In this document: positions 8,613 to 18,122 of the stretch, one piece after another
How the letters are laid out: every line of letters begins with the position of its first letter
How positions within the stretch are numbered: position 1 is the first letter of the stretch
Origin: Mucilaginibacter agri
GTDB lineage: Bacteria > Bacteroidota > Bacteroidia > Sphingobacteriales > Sphingobacteriaceae
Reading direction: 5' to 3'
DNA length: 64,000 nucleotides
Assembly (NCBI RefSeq): GCF_009928685.1
Contig: NZ_WWEO01000043.1
Location: 248,001 to 312,000 of the forward strand
Translations under genes and position numbers: made by a program
Notes under the pieces: generated by a model
Database searches by the model: none
Seen by the model: only the letters and a program-made list of their open reading frames with translations
Told to the model about the DNA's origin: nothing

Positions 8613-10097
8613 ATGATGGATTTGGTACTTCCGGATAAAGCACATGACGAGAGCAGACAGGGTGAAGCTTTAATGCTGGAAACTAAGGCTGATAAAAATG
8701 GCCGTAAGCTGTACATTGAGAGCTATGGCTGCGCCATGAATTTCTCCGACAGCGAGATCGTAGCATCTATCCTTTTGGATAAAGGTTTCGAAACCACCAA
8801 TGATTTTACAATTGCAGATGCAATTTTTATAAATACATGTTCTATTCGCGAAAATGCGGAAGTGCGCGTACGTAACCGCCTGAAAGAATTTAAGGTTGCC
8901 AAACAACGTAACCCGGGTATGGTGGTAGGTGTATTGGGCTGCATGGCCGAACGCCTGAAATCGAAATTTTTAGAAGAGGAAAAGCTGGTTGACATTGTAG
9001 TAGGCCCCGATGCTTATCGCGATTTGCCTAACCTGATAGAGCAAGCCGACGGCGGCCAGCGTTCTGTAAACGTGTTGCTGTCGCGCGAAGAAACATATGC
9101 CGATATTAATCCGGTTAGGTTAAATACCAATGGTATCAACGCCTTTGTATCTATTATGCGTGGCTGCGATAACATGTGCTCGTTCTGTGTAGTACCTTTT
9201 ACCCGCGGCCGCGAGCGCAGTCGCGATGCCATATCTATTGTAAAAGAATGTACCGATCTGTTTAACGAAGGTTACCGCGAGGTTACTTTATTAGGGCAGA
9301 ATGTGGATTCATATAAATGGAAGGCTGCGGCCTCACCCCAGCCCTCTCCGGAGGAGAGGGAGTTACCTGTTGAGGGCGCTTCTTCTGAAGATTTAGGTGA
9401 GGCTTCTGTTGTTAACTTTGCCAACCTGCTCGAAATGGTAGCCCAAATCAACCCCGATTTGCGGGTTAGGTTTTCTACCTCGCACCCAAAAGATATTACC
9501 GACGAGGTCTTATATACCATGAAAAAGTATGATAACATCTGTAAATACATACACCTGCCGGTACAATCTGGCAACACCCGCGTGTTGGACATTATGAACC
9601 GTACATACACCCGCGAGTGGTATATGAACCGAATCGATGCTATCAGGGAAATACTTCCGGGTTGCGCCGTGTCAACCGATGTGATTACTGGTTTTTGTAC
9701 CGAAACGGAGGAAGAGCACGCCGAAACGTTAAGCATGATGGATTATGTGAAATATGATTTTGCCTATATGTTTATGTACTCTGAGCGTCCCGGAACTTTG
9801 GCAGCAAAACGCTACGCTGATGATATTCCAGAGGATGTGAAAGCTCGTCGCTTAAACGAAGTCATTGCTAAACAAAGGGAGCACGCGCATTTGCGCTTGT
9901 TAGAAAAAATTGGTAAGGTACAAAAGGTGCTGATTGAAGGTTATTCAAAAAAATCGGCTAACGACTATTGCGGAAGAAGCGACGAGAACTCGATGGTTAT
10001 TTTCCCGGTCGACGAACGCTTTAAACCCGGTCAATACGTAAATGTGCTTGCTGAACGCTGTACCACAGCTACTTTGATGGGTAAGATTGTTGATTAG
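8613..10097 (+). CDS. miaB: MiaB, tRNA-2-methylthio-N6-dimethylallyladenosine synthase
   Basis: Radical-SAM methylthiotransferase that adds a 2-methylthio group to i6A37 of tRNAs reading UNN codons. The N-terminal UPF0004 domain carries its three cluster Cys ([25 protein letters not shown]). The radical-SAM motif CDNMCSFC follows near residue 190, and a C-terminal TRAM region ends the protein. I chose ATG 8613 (494 residues); a TTG 12 bases upstream in frame is also possible, as is ATG 8616. A linker of about 30 residues ([13 protein letters not shown] and onwards) between DSYKWK and NFANLLEMV is not normal for MiaB. It is encoded by a palindromic repeat at 9330-9403, and the frame stays open through it. 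Confidence 0.96.
   Translation: MMDLVLPDKAHDESRQGEALMLETKADKNGRKLYIESYGCAMNFSDSEIVASILLDKGFETTNDFTIADAIFINTCSIRENAEVRVRNRLKEFKVAKQRNPGMVVGVLGCMAERLKSKFLEEEKLVDIVVGPDAYRDLPNLIEQADGGQRSVNVLLSREETYADINPVRLNTNGINAFVSIMRGCDNMCSFCVVPFTRGRERSRDAISIVKECTDLFNEGYREVTLLGQNVDSYKWKAAASPQPSPEERELPVEGASSEDLGEASVVNFANLLEMVAQINPDLRVRFSTSHPKDITDEVLYTMKKYDNICKYIHLPVQSGNTRVLDIMNRTYTREWYMNRIDAIREILPGCAVSTDVITGFCTETEEEHAETLSMMDYVKYDFAYMFMYSERPGTLAAKRYADDIPEDVKARRLNEVIAKQREHAHLRLLEKIGKVQKVLIEGYSKKSANDYCGRSDENSMVIFPVDERFKPGQYVNVLAERCTTATLMGKIVD
9330..9403 (+). repeat. Palindromic element inserted in frame within miaB
   Basis: A 74-base stretch starts with GCCTCACC (9330-9337) and ends with its reverse complement GGTGAGGC (9396-9403). 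An inner dyad, CCCTCTCC-gga-GGAGAGGG, spans 9342-9360. The same words occur as an intergenic half-element at 38388-38420. The stretch encodes a low-complexity Pro/Ser/Glu peptide in MiaB, where relatives have only a short linker, so it looks like a repeat insertion tolerated in a surface loop. Confidence 0.75.
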
Positions 10098-10099
10098 TT

Positions 10100-10580
10100 G
10101 AGGGAATCAGGAATCGAGAATCAAGAATCGGGACAGAAAAATGCCAGTAAGACACAATTTCAAGAATCTGAAGGTTTGGCAAAAGGCAATGGATCTGGCT
10201 GATTTGGTATTCGAGTTTTCTAAAGGATTGCCCGTGATGGAAAAGTATAATTTAATCGATCAGATTAACAGATGTTCGGTATCAATTCCTTCAAATATTG
10301 CTGAAGGGAGCGGAAAACGGACAAACGTACATTTTGCAGAATTTTTGTCTACATCGATCTCGTCATCGTATGAATTGGAAACCCCGTTGATTATTTGCGA
10401 GCGTAGAGGTTACGGTTCCGTGGATGTGCTGAGAAGCGTATTCGAATTGTTAGGTGAAGTTCAAAAGATGCTTTTCAACTTTCGTGAATATATAGTAAAC
10501 GACAAAGAGTTATCTGAAGTCAAATCTTAATTGTTATTGAACAGAGTCCCGATTCTTGATTCCCGACTCTTGATTCTCTC
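10100..10580 (+). mobile_element. Intervening-sequence-like element: terminal inverted repeats around a four-helix-bundle gene
   Basis: Bases 10100-10135 and 10544-10580 are near-perfect inverted repeats about 36 bases long; the inner 18 bases (GAATCAAGAATCGGGAC on the left) match exactly. They enclose only the gene at 10141-10530. The transcript would fold into a long stem closed over the gene, as in intervening sequences of bacterial 23S rRNA. The right end stops 2 bases before the ATG of the sigma-54 activator, and the left end begins 2 bases after the miaB stop. Solo copies of the repeat words occur elsewhere in the window. Confidence 0.65.
10141..10530 (+). CDS. Four-helix-bundle protein (23S rRNA intervening-sequence protein family)
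   Basis: 129 residues, nearly all helical. It begins with the family signature FKNLKVWQKAMDLA, and the hallmark SIPSNIAEGSGK is near residue 55. This is the S23/IVP family of small pentameric four-helix bundles, found in intervening sequences of 23S rRNA and related to Avd of diversity-generating retroelements. The molecular role of most members is unknown. Here it sits inside a pair of long inverted repeats between miaB and a sigma-54 activator, an interval that elsewhere in the block is tight, so it looks inserted. No reverse transcriptase or variable-repeat pair is seen, so an Avd role is not supported. Confidence 0.88.
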   Translation: MPVRHNFKNLKVWQKAMDLADLVFEFSKGLPVMEKYNLIDQINRCSVSIPSNIAEGSGKRTNVHFAEFLSTSISSSYELETPLIICERRGYGSVDVLRSVFELLGEVQKMLFNFREYIVNDKELSEVKS

Positions 10581-10582
10581 TT

Positions 10583-11827
10583 ATGGACGTACAAGAAATA
10601 AAACAACGCTTCGGTATCATTGGCAATTCGCCATTGCTTAACCGGGCTATAAGCATAGCCAGCCAGGTGGCGCCTACGGATATATCAGTACTGATAACCG
10701 GCGAGAGCGGCAGTGGTAAAGAGGCTTTTTCGCATATTATACACCAGCTTAGTCCGCGTAAGCATGGGCCGTTTATTGCGGTAAACTGCGGCGCGATACC
10801 TGAAGGTACTATAGATTCAGAGCTTTTCGGTCACGAAAAGGGAGCCTATACTGGAGCCATCGGCGAACGTAAAGGTTACTTTGAGACGGTGAATGGCGGT
10901 ACTATATTTTTAGATGAGATAGGTGAGATGCCATTAGGTACTCAAGCCCGTTTGCTGAGGGTATTGGAATCAGGCCAGTTTATCCGTGTGGGTTCATCAA
11001 AAGTAGAGAAAACTAACGTGCGGGTAATTGCTGCCACCAATGTGGATGTTTATGACGCCGTTAAAGCAGGTAAATTTCGCGAAGACTTGTACTATCGATT
11101 AAATACTGTGCCGTTGCGTATACCGCCTTTGCGCGATAGAAAAGAAGATGTTTACCTGCTGTTCCGCAAGTTCGCATCAGATTTTACTGATAAATACCGC
11201 ACTCCCCCAATGCAGTTGGATGACGATGCACAACGTGTGCTCTCCAATTACTCGTGGCCGGGAAACGTGCGTCAGCTTAAAAATATTGCAGAGCAACTGG
11301 CCGTGTTAGAGCGCGACCGTACCATCACCGGTGCAACGCTGTTGAACTATATCCCCCAGGAGGGAAGCGGCTCAAACCTGCCGATGCGCATAGGAAATCA
11401 GCCTAAAGAAGATTTCTCCGAAAGAGACATTCTATACAAGGTGCTTTTTGACATGAAGCGCGATATGGTTGAACTAAAAAAACTGGTGGCAGATATGATG
11501 GAGCATGGTGGTAGTTCGCCAAACTATGCCAACCATTCGCAGACTATCAGTCAGTTGTACAGGGATATCGAAATTCCTAACAATCAGGATGCACAATTTA
11601 CTTTGCAGCAGCCCGTTACTGTAAATAACAGCAGCAACGGCAGTAACGAATCTTTTATAACCACGCATGCCGAGGAGGTAGAAGAGTCTTTATCGTTAAT
11701 AGAAAAAGAGTCGGACCTGATACGCAAGGCATTAAAGAAACATAAGGGTAAACGTAAACTGGCCGCCAATGAACTGGGTATATCAGAACGTACCTTATAC
11801 CGAAAAATTAAAGAACTAAATTTATAA
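10583..11827 (+). CDS. Sigma-54-dependent transcriptional activator without receiver domain
   Basis: 414 residues. The AAA+ domain starts almost at the N-terminus: Walker A GESGSGKE at residues 40-47, the sigma-54 contact loop GAYTGA at 87-92 (Tyr in place of the usual Phe), Walker B FLDEIGE near 109-115, and the R-finger region FREDLYYRL. A Fis-type helix-turn-helix closes the protein (RKLAANELGISERTLYRKIK). There is no phosphoacceptor or GAF domain, so activity must be set by the linker (residues 270-370) or by expression. It overlaps nothing but is followed after 2 bases by lptE. A sigma-54-like promoter before groES makes groESL a candidate target. Confidence 0.92.
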   Translation: MDVQEIKQRFGIIGNSPLLNRAISIASQVAPTDISVLITGESGSGKEAFSHIIHQLSPRKHGPFIAVNCGAIPEGTIDSELFGHEKGAYTGAIGERKGYFETVNGGTIFLDEIGEMPLGTQARLLRVLESGQFIRVGSSKVEKTNVRVIAATNVDVYDAVKAGKFREDLYYRLNTVPLRIPPLRDRKEDVYLLFRKFASDFTDKYRTPPMQLDDDAQRVLSNYSWPGNVRQLKNIAEQLAVLERDRTITGATLLNYIPQEGSGSNLPMRIGNQPKEDFSERDILYKVLFDMKRDMVELKKLVADMMEHGGSSPNYANHSQTISQLYRDIEIPNNQDAQFTLQQPVTVNNSSNGSNESFITTHAEEVEESLSLIEKESDLIRKALKKHKGKRKLAANELGISERTLYRKIKELNL

Positions 11828-11829
11828 GC

Positions 11830-12354
11830 ATGTTCAAAGCAAGGGCACTATTTTCTATTGTCGCCATCGTTATATTGTGTTGTATAAGCCAATCGTGCGC
11901 ATACCGGTTGGATGGGATATCTATACCAGCGGGATTAAAAACCATCAACGTAGAGTATTTCGAAAATAATGCGCCGTATGTACTAACCAGCCTTAGTCAA
12001 TCGGTTACGGAGGCAATAAAAACCCGCATACGTTCTCAAACCAGTTTAAGTATAGTAAGAGGTGAAGGCAATGCCACCATGTCTGGCAGTATTGTGGGTT
12101 ATAGCATTGGTCCGGTTGCTGTGCAGGCTACCAATACCAATACTGCGCCGCCTATTGCAAGCAAAAGCCGTTTAACTATTACGGTAAACGTTAAGTATGT
12201 AAATGATATTGATAAGAAGCTAAACTTCGAGCAATCTTTTTCACGTTGGGCCGATTTTTCGGGCGATATAGGAAGCCAGGAACAGAAGCTTGTAGCGCAG
12301 ATATTACCCGAGATAACCGAAGATATTTTTAACAAAGCCTTTGCCAATTGGTAG
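11830..12354 (+). CDS. lptE: LptE-like LPS assembly lipoprotein
   Basis: 174 residues with a lipoprotein-type signal whose Cys is residue 23 (ISQSC). The mature part has the LptE-family opening YRLDGISIPAGLKTINVEYF followed by a conserved pattern of short helix and strands (SLSQSVTEAIKTRIRSQTSL). LptE plugs the LptD barrel and helps insert LPS in the outer leaflet. The start lies 2 bases after the activator gene, so the two are co-transcribed. Bacteroidota LptE proteins are divergent, but this arrangement and sequence match that family well. The lipobox is loose at the -3 position, as is common in the phylum. Confidence 0.85.
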   Translation: MFKARALFSIVAIVILCCISQSCAYRLDGISIPAGLKTINVEYFENNAPYVLTSLSQSVTEAIKTRIRSQTSLSIVRGEGNATMSGSIVGYSIGPVAVQATNTNTAPPIASKSRLTITVNVKYVNDIDKKLNFEQSFSRWADFSGDIGSQEQKLVAQILPEITEDIFNKAFANW

Positions 12355-12375
12355 GCAATTAGTACTTTCAACCAC

Positions 12376-13989
12376 GTGGAGCAGCAGGTAAATGATAATT
12401 TGGCGGAAGCCTTGTGGGATGTATTAGCCAACCGGACTGATAGTGAGCTGCATGCGCAGGAATTAAAAAAGATACTTAGTCAGTACCCGCAGAGTAACCT
12501 GTTACATGTGTTACTTGCTCGTGGCGGCGATAAGCAATTAGTAAGCAATGCGTCGGTATATTACAACGGGCAATCCTTATACAGATTGGTAAACGTAAAG
12601 GAACGACTGCCCGTGGTTGCGCCAAGCCAGATTATAAATCTGGATGAGGTTGCTTTTAATACCGCACCGCTTCCAAACCCGTTGAGCGAAAAAACTTTTG
12701 CAGAATACGATCCTGCCCTAGAAGATATTGCTTTGGCCGAAGCTAATCGCCGTAAATTGGGCAGCGAGACCAACTGGGCACAGTTTACAGACGAAGAAAC
12801 TGTAAGCCAGCCAGAGGATATTGCCGCCGCGCCTAAGGTGCAAGTAAATGCAGAGCCCGAAGCTGAATCAGAAACAATAGTTGAACCCGAAATAACTGAG
12901 CAAGAAGTTGTAGCTGAAGCCGAAGCTCATATAGATGTACCGGAACAAGTTGAACCGGAGAACACCATTGAGCCCGAAGCAGAGATAAAACCTGTTGAAT
13001 CGGAATCGGTATGGAGTGATTGGCAACCAACGCCTGCCAATATCAACCCGCCGGCCGAGCCTTTGTATTATACCAATACGCAGTTAGAAGAAGTGCCCAT
13101 TGCGCACGAAAACGCACCGGCCGATCCTGTTTTATCTTCTTTGCCGGATGATCCCGAATGGCAGGCTATTCGTTACGAAGAAGAGTTTAGCGAAGGTGGT
13201 CACAGTAGCAATGGTCATCACGTGGCAGATCAACCAGCTGCAGAGGATGAAGTTTATGACGAGATTGTAGGAATCGACGATATACAGATTGCTCCGGTGC
13301 CTACGGCGAGTGATGAACCTATAGCTTCCATTACCGCAGATGAGCCTTATTATACAAATTACACCGAGCAGTTAAATACCGAAACTCCGGCTGTTCAGGA
13401 AACAGAAGAGCATCAAAAACCGGCCTTTAATCTCGAAACTCATATTACCGAAAATATTTACGCCGCTGATTACTTTGCATTTAGAGATGCGCTGGTAAAC
13501 GAGCCGGCTGCTTTACCCGAGGCAACAACTGCCGAAGACGACAAGCAAACTATGGCAAAGTATCATGATGATAATATGCCGTATTCGTTTTTGTGGTGGT
13601 TGGATAAAACGCGCAGGGAGCATTCAAATATTTATCAACCGTATGCCAAGCCTTCGGCCTTGCCAACTATTGACGAGTTAACCGAGGAGAAAGCAGAGCC
13701 TGTTTTTATCGATCCAAAGAAAAAGGAAGAGGCCATTATCGATCGCTTTATACAGGAAGAACCGCAAATAAAGCCGCCAAGCAGCGATAAACTGGATAAC
13801 GAAAACAAAGCCCGTAACAGCGCCGAAGACAGTGAAGAACTGGTAACCGAAACATTAGCCCGTATTTATATAGATCAAATGCTTTTTCACAAGGCCATAG
13901 CAACTTATAAAAAGTTAATGTTGAGATATCCGGAAAAAAGTAGTTACTTTGCGGGTCAGATTGAAAAATTAGAAAACAGAACAAACTAG
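12376..13989 (+). CDS. Acidic low-complexity protein with C-terminal TPR-like segment
   Basis: 537 residues from a GTG start (no in-frame ATG lies near the natural N-terminus). Residues 1-75 form a helical region ([20 protein letters not shown]). Residues about 130-400 are a long Glu/Pro/Ala-rich disordered linker (many EPEAE-type words). The last 50 residues ([20 protein letters not shown], then [11 protein letters not shown]) look like one TPR hairpin. No signal peptide or membrane helix is visible, so it is probably cytoplasmic. It lies between lptE (21 bases) and secG (7 bases) in the same operon. I do not recognise a functional family; a scaffold role is conceivable but not shown. Confidence 0.8.
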   Translation: MEQQVNDNLAEALWDVLANRTDSELHAQELKKILSQYPQSNLLHVLLARGGDKQLVSNASVYYNGQSLYRLVNVKERLPVVAPSQIINLDEVAFNTAPLPNPLSEKTFAEYDPALEDIALAEANRRKLGSETNWAQFTDEETVSQPEDIAAAPKVQVNAEPEAESETIVEPEITEQEVVAEAEAHIDVPEQVEPENTIEPEAEIKPVESESVWSDWQPTPANINPPAEPLYYTNTQLEEVPIAHENAPADPVLSSLPDDPEWQAIRYEEEFSEGGHSSNGHHVADQPAAEDEVYDEIVGIDDIQIAPVPTASDEPIASITADEPYYTNYTEQLNTETPAVQETEEHQKPAFNLETHITENIYAADYFAFRDALVNEPAALPEATTAEDDKQTMAKYHDDNMPYSFLWWLDKTRREHSNIYQPYAKPSALPTIDELTEEKAEPVFIDPKKKEEAIIDRFIQEEPQIKPPSSDKLDNENKARNSAEDSEELVTETLARIYIDQMLFHKAIATYKKLMLRYPEKSSYFAGQIEKLENRTN

Positions 13990-13996
13990 TTATAAA

Positions 13997-14332
13997 ATGT
14001 ATTTTATTTTAATTATCGTAGCCATCCTTGTATGTATCCTGTTAGGATTTATTGTACTTATTCAAAACCCTAAGGGCGGTGGCTTATCTTCAAACTTTTC
14101 TTCATCGTCTCAACTAATGGGCGTGCAAAAAACCGGTGACATCCTTGAAAAAGGTACATGGGTATTAGCAATCACTTTAATGGTATTATCATTAGCCATT
14201 AACGTAGCCGTAAAAAGCAGCTCAGTAAAAGCAGGCGGTGCTAATGAGTATCAAAATCAGATCGAAAAAGCATCAAAACCAACAGCACCAGTTAGCACCC
14301 CGGTTTTACCTCCGGCACCTGCTAAAAAGTAA
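13997..14332 (+). CDS. secG: SecG, protein translocase subunit
   Basis: 111 residues with two membrane helices (about 2-22 and 52-72) flanking the conserved cytoplasmic loop, IVLIQNPKGGGLSSNF then QLMGVQKTGDILEKGTW. SecG is the small accessory subunit of the SecYEG channel and aids the SecA cycle. The Ala/Pro-rich C-terminal tail is a common extension in Bacteroidota. It follows the acidic protein gene by 7 bases and is followed by a strong terminator at 14353, which ends this transcription unit. Confidence 0.95.
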   Translation: MYFILIIVAILVCILLGFIVLIQNPKGGGLSSNFSSSSQLMGVQKTGDILEKGTWVLAITLMVLSLAINVAVKSSSVKAGGANEYQNQIEKASKPTAPVSTPVLPPAPAKK

Positions 14333-14352
14333 GCTGAACAAAATATCAGACA

Positions 14353-14385
14353 AAAGGCTTTGGAAATTTTCCAAAGCCTTTTTTG
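14353..14385 (+). terminator. Rho-independent terminator after secG
   Basis: AAAGGCTTTGGAAATTTTCCAAAGCCTTTTTT: a GC-containing stem with complementary A and T tracts, directly after the secG stop. Confidence 0.9.
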
Positions 14386-14508
14386 TTAGGTAACATAACT
14401 GCCATGCTGGCATTGTCATGTTTTTGTAATGTGACTGCGGGATAAACCTATTGTTAAAAGTATGACAATTGTACAGCCCGAGGTGTCAATTTTTAACAAA
14501 ACGTTCAC

Positions 14509-14524
14509 TTGGCATTATTGATGC
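14509..14524 (+). promoter_or_regulatory. Candidate sigma-54 (-24/-12) promoter of groESL
   Basis: TTGGCATTATTGATGC has GG and GC exactly 12 bases apart, as required for sigma-54 (-24 TTGGCA, -12 TGC), 46 bases before the groES ATG. TGACA (14463) and TGTCA (14484) half-sites lie just upstream, where an activator could bind. No CIRCE element is present. The match is by eye only. Confidence 0.5.
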
Positions 14525-14570
14525 TGCACAAGGTGCAATAGAACTAATAAAATAAATTATAAATATAATT

Positions 14571-14861
14571 ATGTCAATTAACATTAAGCCTATTGCTGGC
14601 ACGGCCAACCGAGTGATTGTGGAGCCTGCACCAGCTGAAACAAGAACCGCATCTGGTATTTACATCCCCGAAACTGCACAGGAGAAACCTCAGAGAGGTA
14701 CTGTTGTAGCTGTATCTGAAGAAGATGGCGATGGAAAAAAATCGACCGTTAAAGTAGGTGACGTGGTATTATACGGAAAATATGGTGGCCAGGAATTACC
14801 TCACGAAGGTAAAGACTACCTGATCATGAGAGAGTCTGATATAATCGGCGTAGTATTGTAA
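14571..14861 (+). CDS. groES: GroES co-chaperonin
   Basis: 96 residues with the full Hsp10 pattern: NRVIVEPAPAETRTASGIYI (mobile loop region), the KPQRGTVVAV strand, VGDVVLYGKYGG and the final LIMRESDIIGVV. It forms the seven-membered lid of the GroEL folding chamber. It is the first gene of groESL, with 86 bases to groEL. The leader carries a sigma-54-like promoter rather than a CIRCE site, and the unit is separated from secG by a terminator. Confidence 0.98.
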   Translation: MSINIKPIAGTANRVIVEPAPAETRTASGIYIPETAQEKPQRGTVVAVSEEDGDGKKSTVKVGDVVLYGKYGGQELPHEGKDYLIMRESDIIGVVL

Positions 14862-14902
14862 TTTAATGATAGAAGGGCGGGTACTATTACTCTTATTTAT
14901 AG

Positions 14903-16585
<1,683 letters not shown>

Positions 16586-16605
16586 TCATCTCCAAACTAA
16601 TATAT

Positions 16606-16641
16606 AAAAAGGCTTGTCTGGATAACAGACAGGCCTTTTTT
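16606..16641 (+). terminator. Rho-independent terminator after groEL
   Basis: AAAAAGGCtTGTCTG-gataa-CAGACAgGCCTTTTTT: long stem with T tract just after the groEL stop. Confidence 0.9.
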
Positions 16642-16735
16642 GTTTTGCGGCCTTGTTTGCTGAGAATCAGGAGGTTCGATAAATATTTTTTGGATTGAAC
16701 TATTGATTTTTCGAATAATAATATCAACTTTGTAT

Positions 16736-16770
16736 TATCTTAAATATTAAGATACTTAAATATTAAGATA
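16736..16770. promoter_or_regulatory. Tandem palindromic operator-like site
   Basis: The 16-base unit CTTAAATATTAAGATA occurs twice in direct succession (16739-16754, 16755-16770). Each unit contains the dyad CTTAA-ata-TTAAG, and the first is extended to TATCTTAA-ata-TTAAGATA. The second copy ends 14 bases before the ATG at 16785, so a bound protein would block the start region. No regulator gene lies next to it. Confidence 0.5.
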
Positions 16771-16784
16771 TAATTGAAAGTATT

Positions 16785-17801
16785 ATGAACCGATTGCAGA
16801 AAATGGCGCCAGCGCTTACTTTGGTATTCATGGCACCTATGCTTACAGAAGTGCTGCCAGGGGCAACCCGCTTTAGTTCGATATTTGTATTGCCTATCGA
16901 AATGTGCGTTTGGGGCGGCGGTGCATTGCTCATCAGGGCCGCAGTGCGTAAATGGAATTTGGGTTGGATAAGCATGTTGCTCATGGCCATTGGCTTATCA
17001 ATAGCCGAAGAATGCCTGATACAACAAACTTCATTCGCGCCACTGGTTATACGGCTTAAAGGGGTAACCTATGCCCGCAGCTTTAGTATTAACTATGTTT
17101 ATTTAACCTGGGCGCTAATCTATGAATCCGTATTCGTTGTCTTTCTGCCGGTGTATCTGGTCGAACTGATATTTTCCGATCGTGCCGGGGAAACCTGGGT
17201 AAGTAAAGCGGGTTTGATCATCACTTCTATATTCTTTGTTTTAGGCAGCTATCTCGCCTGGTTCTCGTGGACCCGCATTGCCCGTCCGAAAGTGTTTCAT
17301 TTGCCAATCTACACCCCACCGGCGCCCGCTATTATTACAGCGTTTGTAGTTATACTTATTTTAGTTTTTATAGCCATTAGCGTGCTTAAGAATAAGCAGT
17401 ACGCCACCACGCCACTTACGCCGCCATTACCCTGGCTACTAGGTTTAGTTGGCGCTGTGTGGGCGGTATTACTATACGGAATTGTATTATTAGCTTTTGG
17501 TATTGCACCTAATGTGTCACCGCTAATTTCGGTGGGAATTGGTTTGCTGTTAGCCGTCTTTGCTTTGATCTTTATTCCTCGTTTTGTGGTCGCCCCGCAG
17601 TGGCAAAGTAACTATCGGTTTGCCCTTATTTTTGGTGTGCTGCTTGGCTCGTGGGCTATAAGTTTTGTAGGCTTTATGGGGCCCGCTACAAAAGATCTTT
17701 ATTTTAAAATTATCACCAACATTATAGCTGTTGTATTGATGCTTGTGCTCGGATCAAATGTGGCTAAGCGCAGGGCTGCGAGCAGCGTATCTATCGCATA
17801 A
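16785..17801 (+). CDS. Polytopic membrane protein of unknown function
   Basis: 338 residues, mostly hydrophobic, with roughly nine to ten membrane-spanning stretches separated by short loops. EECLIQQTSFAP in the third hydrophobic region recalls the EExxxR motif of CPBP/Abi membrane proteases, but the other CPBP motifs are not evident, so I do not assign that family. The gene stands alone between the groEL terminator and a hairpin-rich region, and its start is covered by a tandem palindrome (16736-16770) that suggests control by a dimeric repressor. Confidence 0.75.
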   Translation: MNRLQKMAPALTLVFMAPMLTEVLPGATRFSSIFVLPIEMCVWGGGALLIRAAVRKWNLGWISMLLMAIGLSIAEECLIQQTSFAPLVIRLKGVTYARSFSINYVYLTWALIYESVFVVFLPVYLVELIFSDRAGETWVSKAGLIITSIFFVLGSYLAWFSWTRIARPKVFHLPIYTPPAPAIITAFVVILILVFIAISVLKNKQYATTPLTPPLPWLLGLVGAVWAVLLYGIVLLAFGIAPNVSPLISVGIGLLLAVFALIFIPRFVVAPQWQSNYRFALIFGVLLGSWAISFVGFMGPATKDLYFKIITNIIAVVLMLVLGSNVAKRRAASSVSIA

Positions 17802-17843
17802 TCTGTGTACTGCAGTGTGTATTTTAACATACACAAATTAGGA

Positions 17844-17887
17844 GTGTACTATTTATACTACTTTCCGTTTTAGTATAAATAGTACAC
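17844..17887. repeat. Perfect 17-bp hairpin
   Basis: GTGTACTATTTATACTA, a 10-base loop, then the exact reverse complement. There is no T tract, so it is not a typical terminator. It could be a protein-binding dyad, a transcript-stabilising hairpin or part of a small RNA. Confidence 0.7.
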
Positions 17888-18077
17888 CTAAGGCCCTCAA
17901 TGTTAAGAATATCTAACTTCTTTGTCATCAATATATTTATTTGCACATTTTTAGGCTGATGTGATAATCTGGGCATAGGCTTTGATTATATCTCGATGTT
18001 ATGAGAAACATCGTTAGCAAACGCAGACATATACCAAGCCGAATTTTTGAATGGGTAATATTCAAAGGTCCAGCCGT

Positions 18078-18113
18078 TTTGGCAAGTTTCATTTAATAAA
18101 AGTCTTATTTTTG
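18078..18113 (+). promoter_or_regulatory. Promoter of the MscS-family gene
   Basis: TTTG at 18078-18081 and TATTTTTG at 18106-18113 (spacer 24, longer than ideal). The ATG at 18123 is only 9 bases after the box, so the 5' leader should be a few bases at most. Confidence 0.5.
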
Positions 18114-18122
18114 TATCCTTAA

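Larger units (their letters stand above)
17802..18122. other. 321-base intergenic region with several hairpins
   Basis: It contains TGTGTA/TACACA (17816-17835), a perfect 17-bp inverted repeat (17844-17887), and CGATGTT-atgaga-AACATCG (near 17993-18012). A TATTTTTG promoter box (18106-18113) lies at its right end. No small open reading frame or recognisable RNA gene is evident. Confidence 0.6.

Noticed and set aside
9272-9736. 154-residue minus-strand frame within miaB
   Set aside because: It is a shadow of a well-identified gene and contains the miaB repeat in reverse.
10141-10530. Avd gene of a diversity-generating retroelement
   Set aside because: The fold family fits, but there is no reverse transcriptase and no template/variable repeat pair near it.
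14391-14570. CIRCE element before groES
   Set aside because: No TTAGCACTC-N9-GAGTGCTAA inverted repeat or close relative is present in the leader.
16785-17801. CPBP-type intramembrane protease
   Set aside because: Only an EE pair is present; the other conserved His/Asn motifs of the family are not evident.
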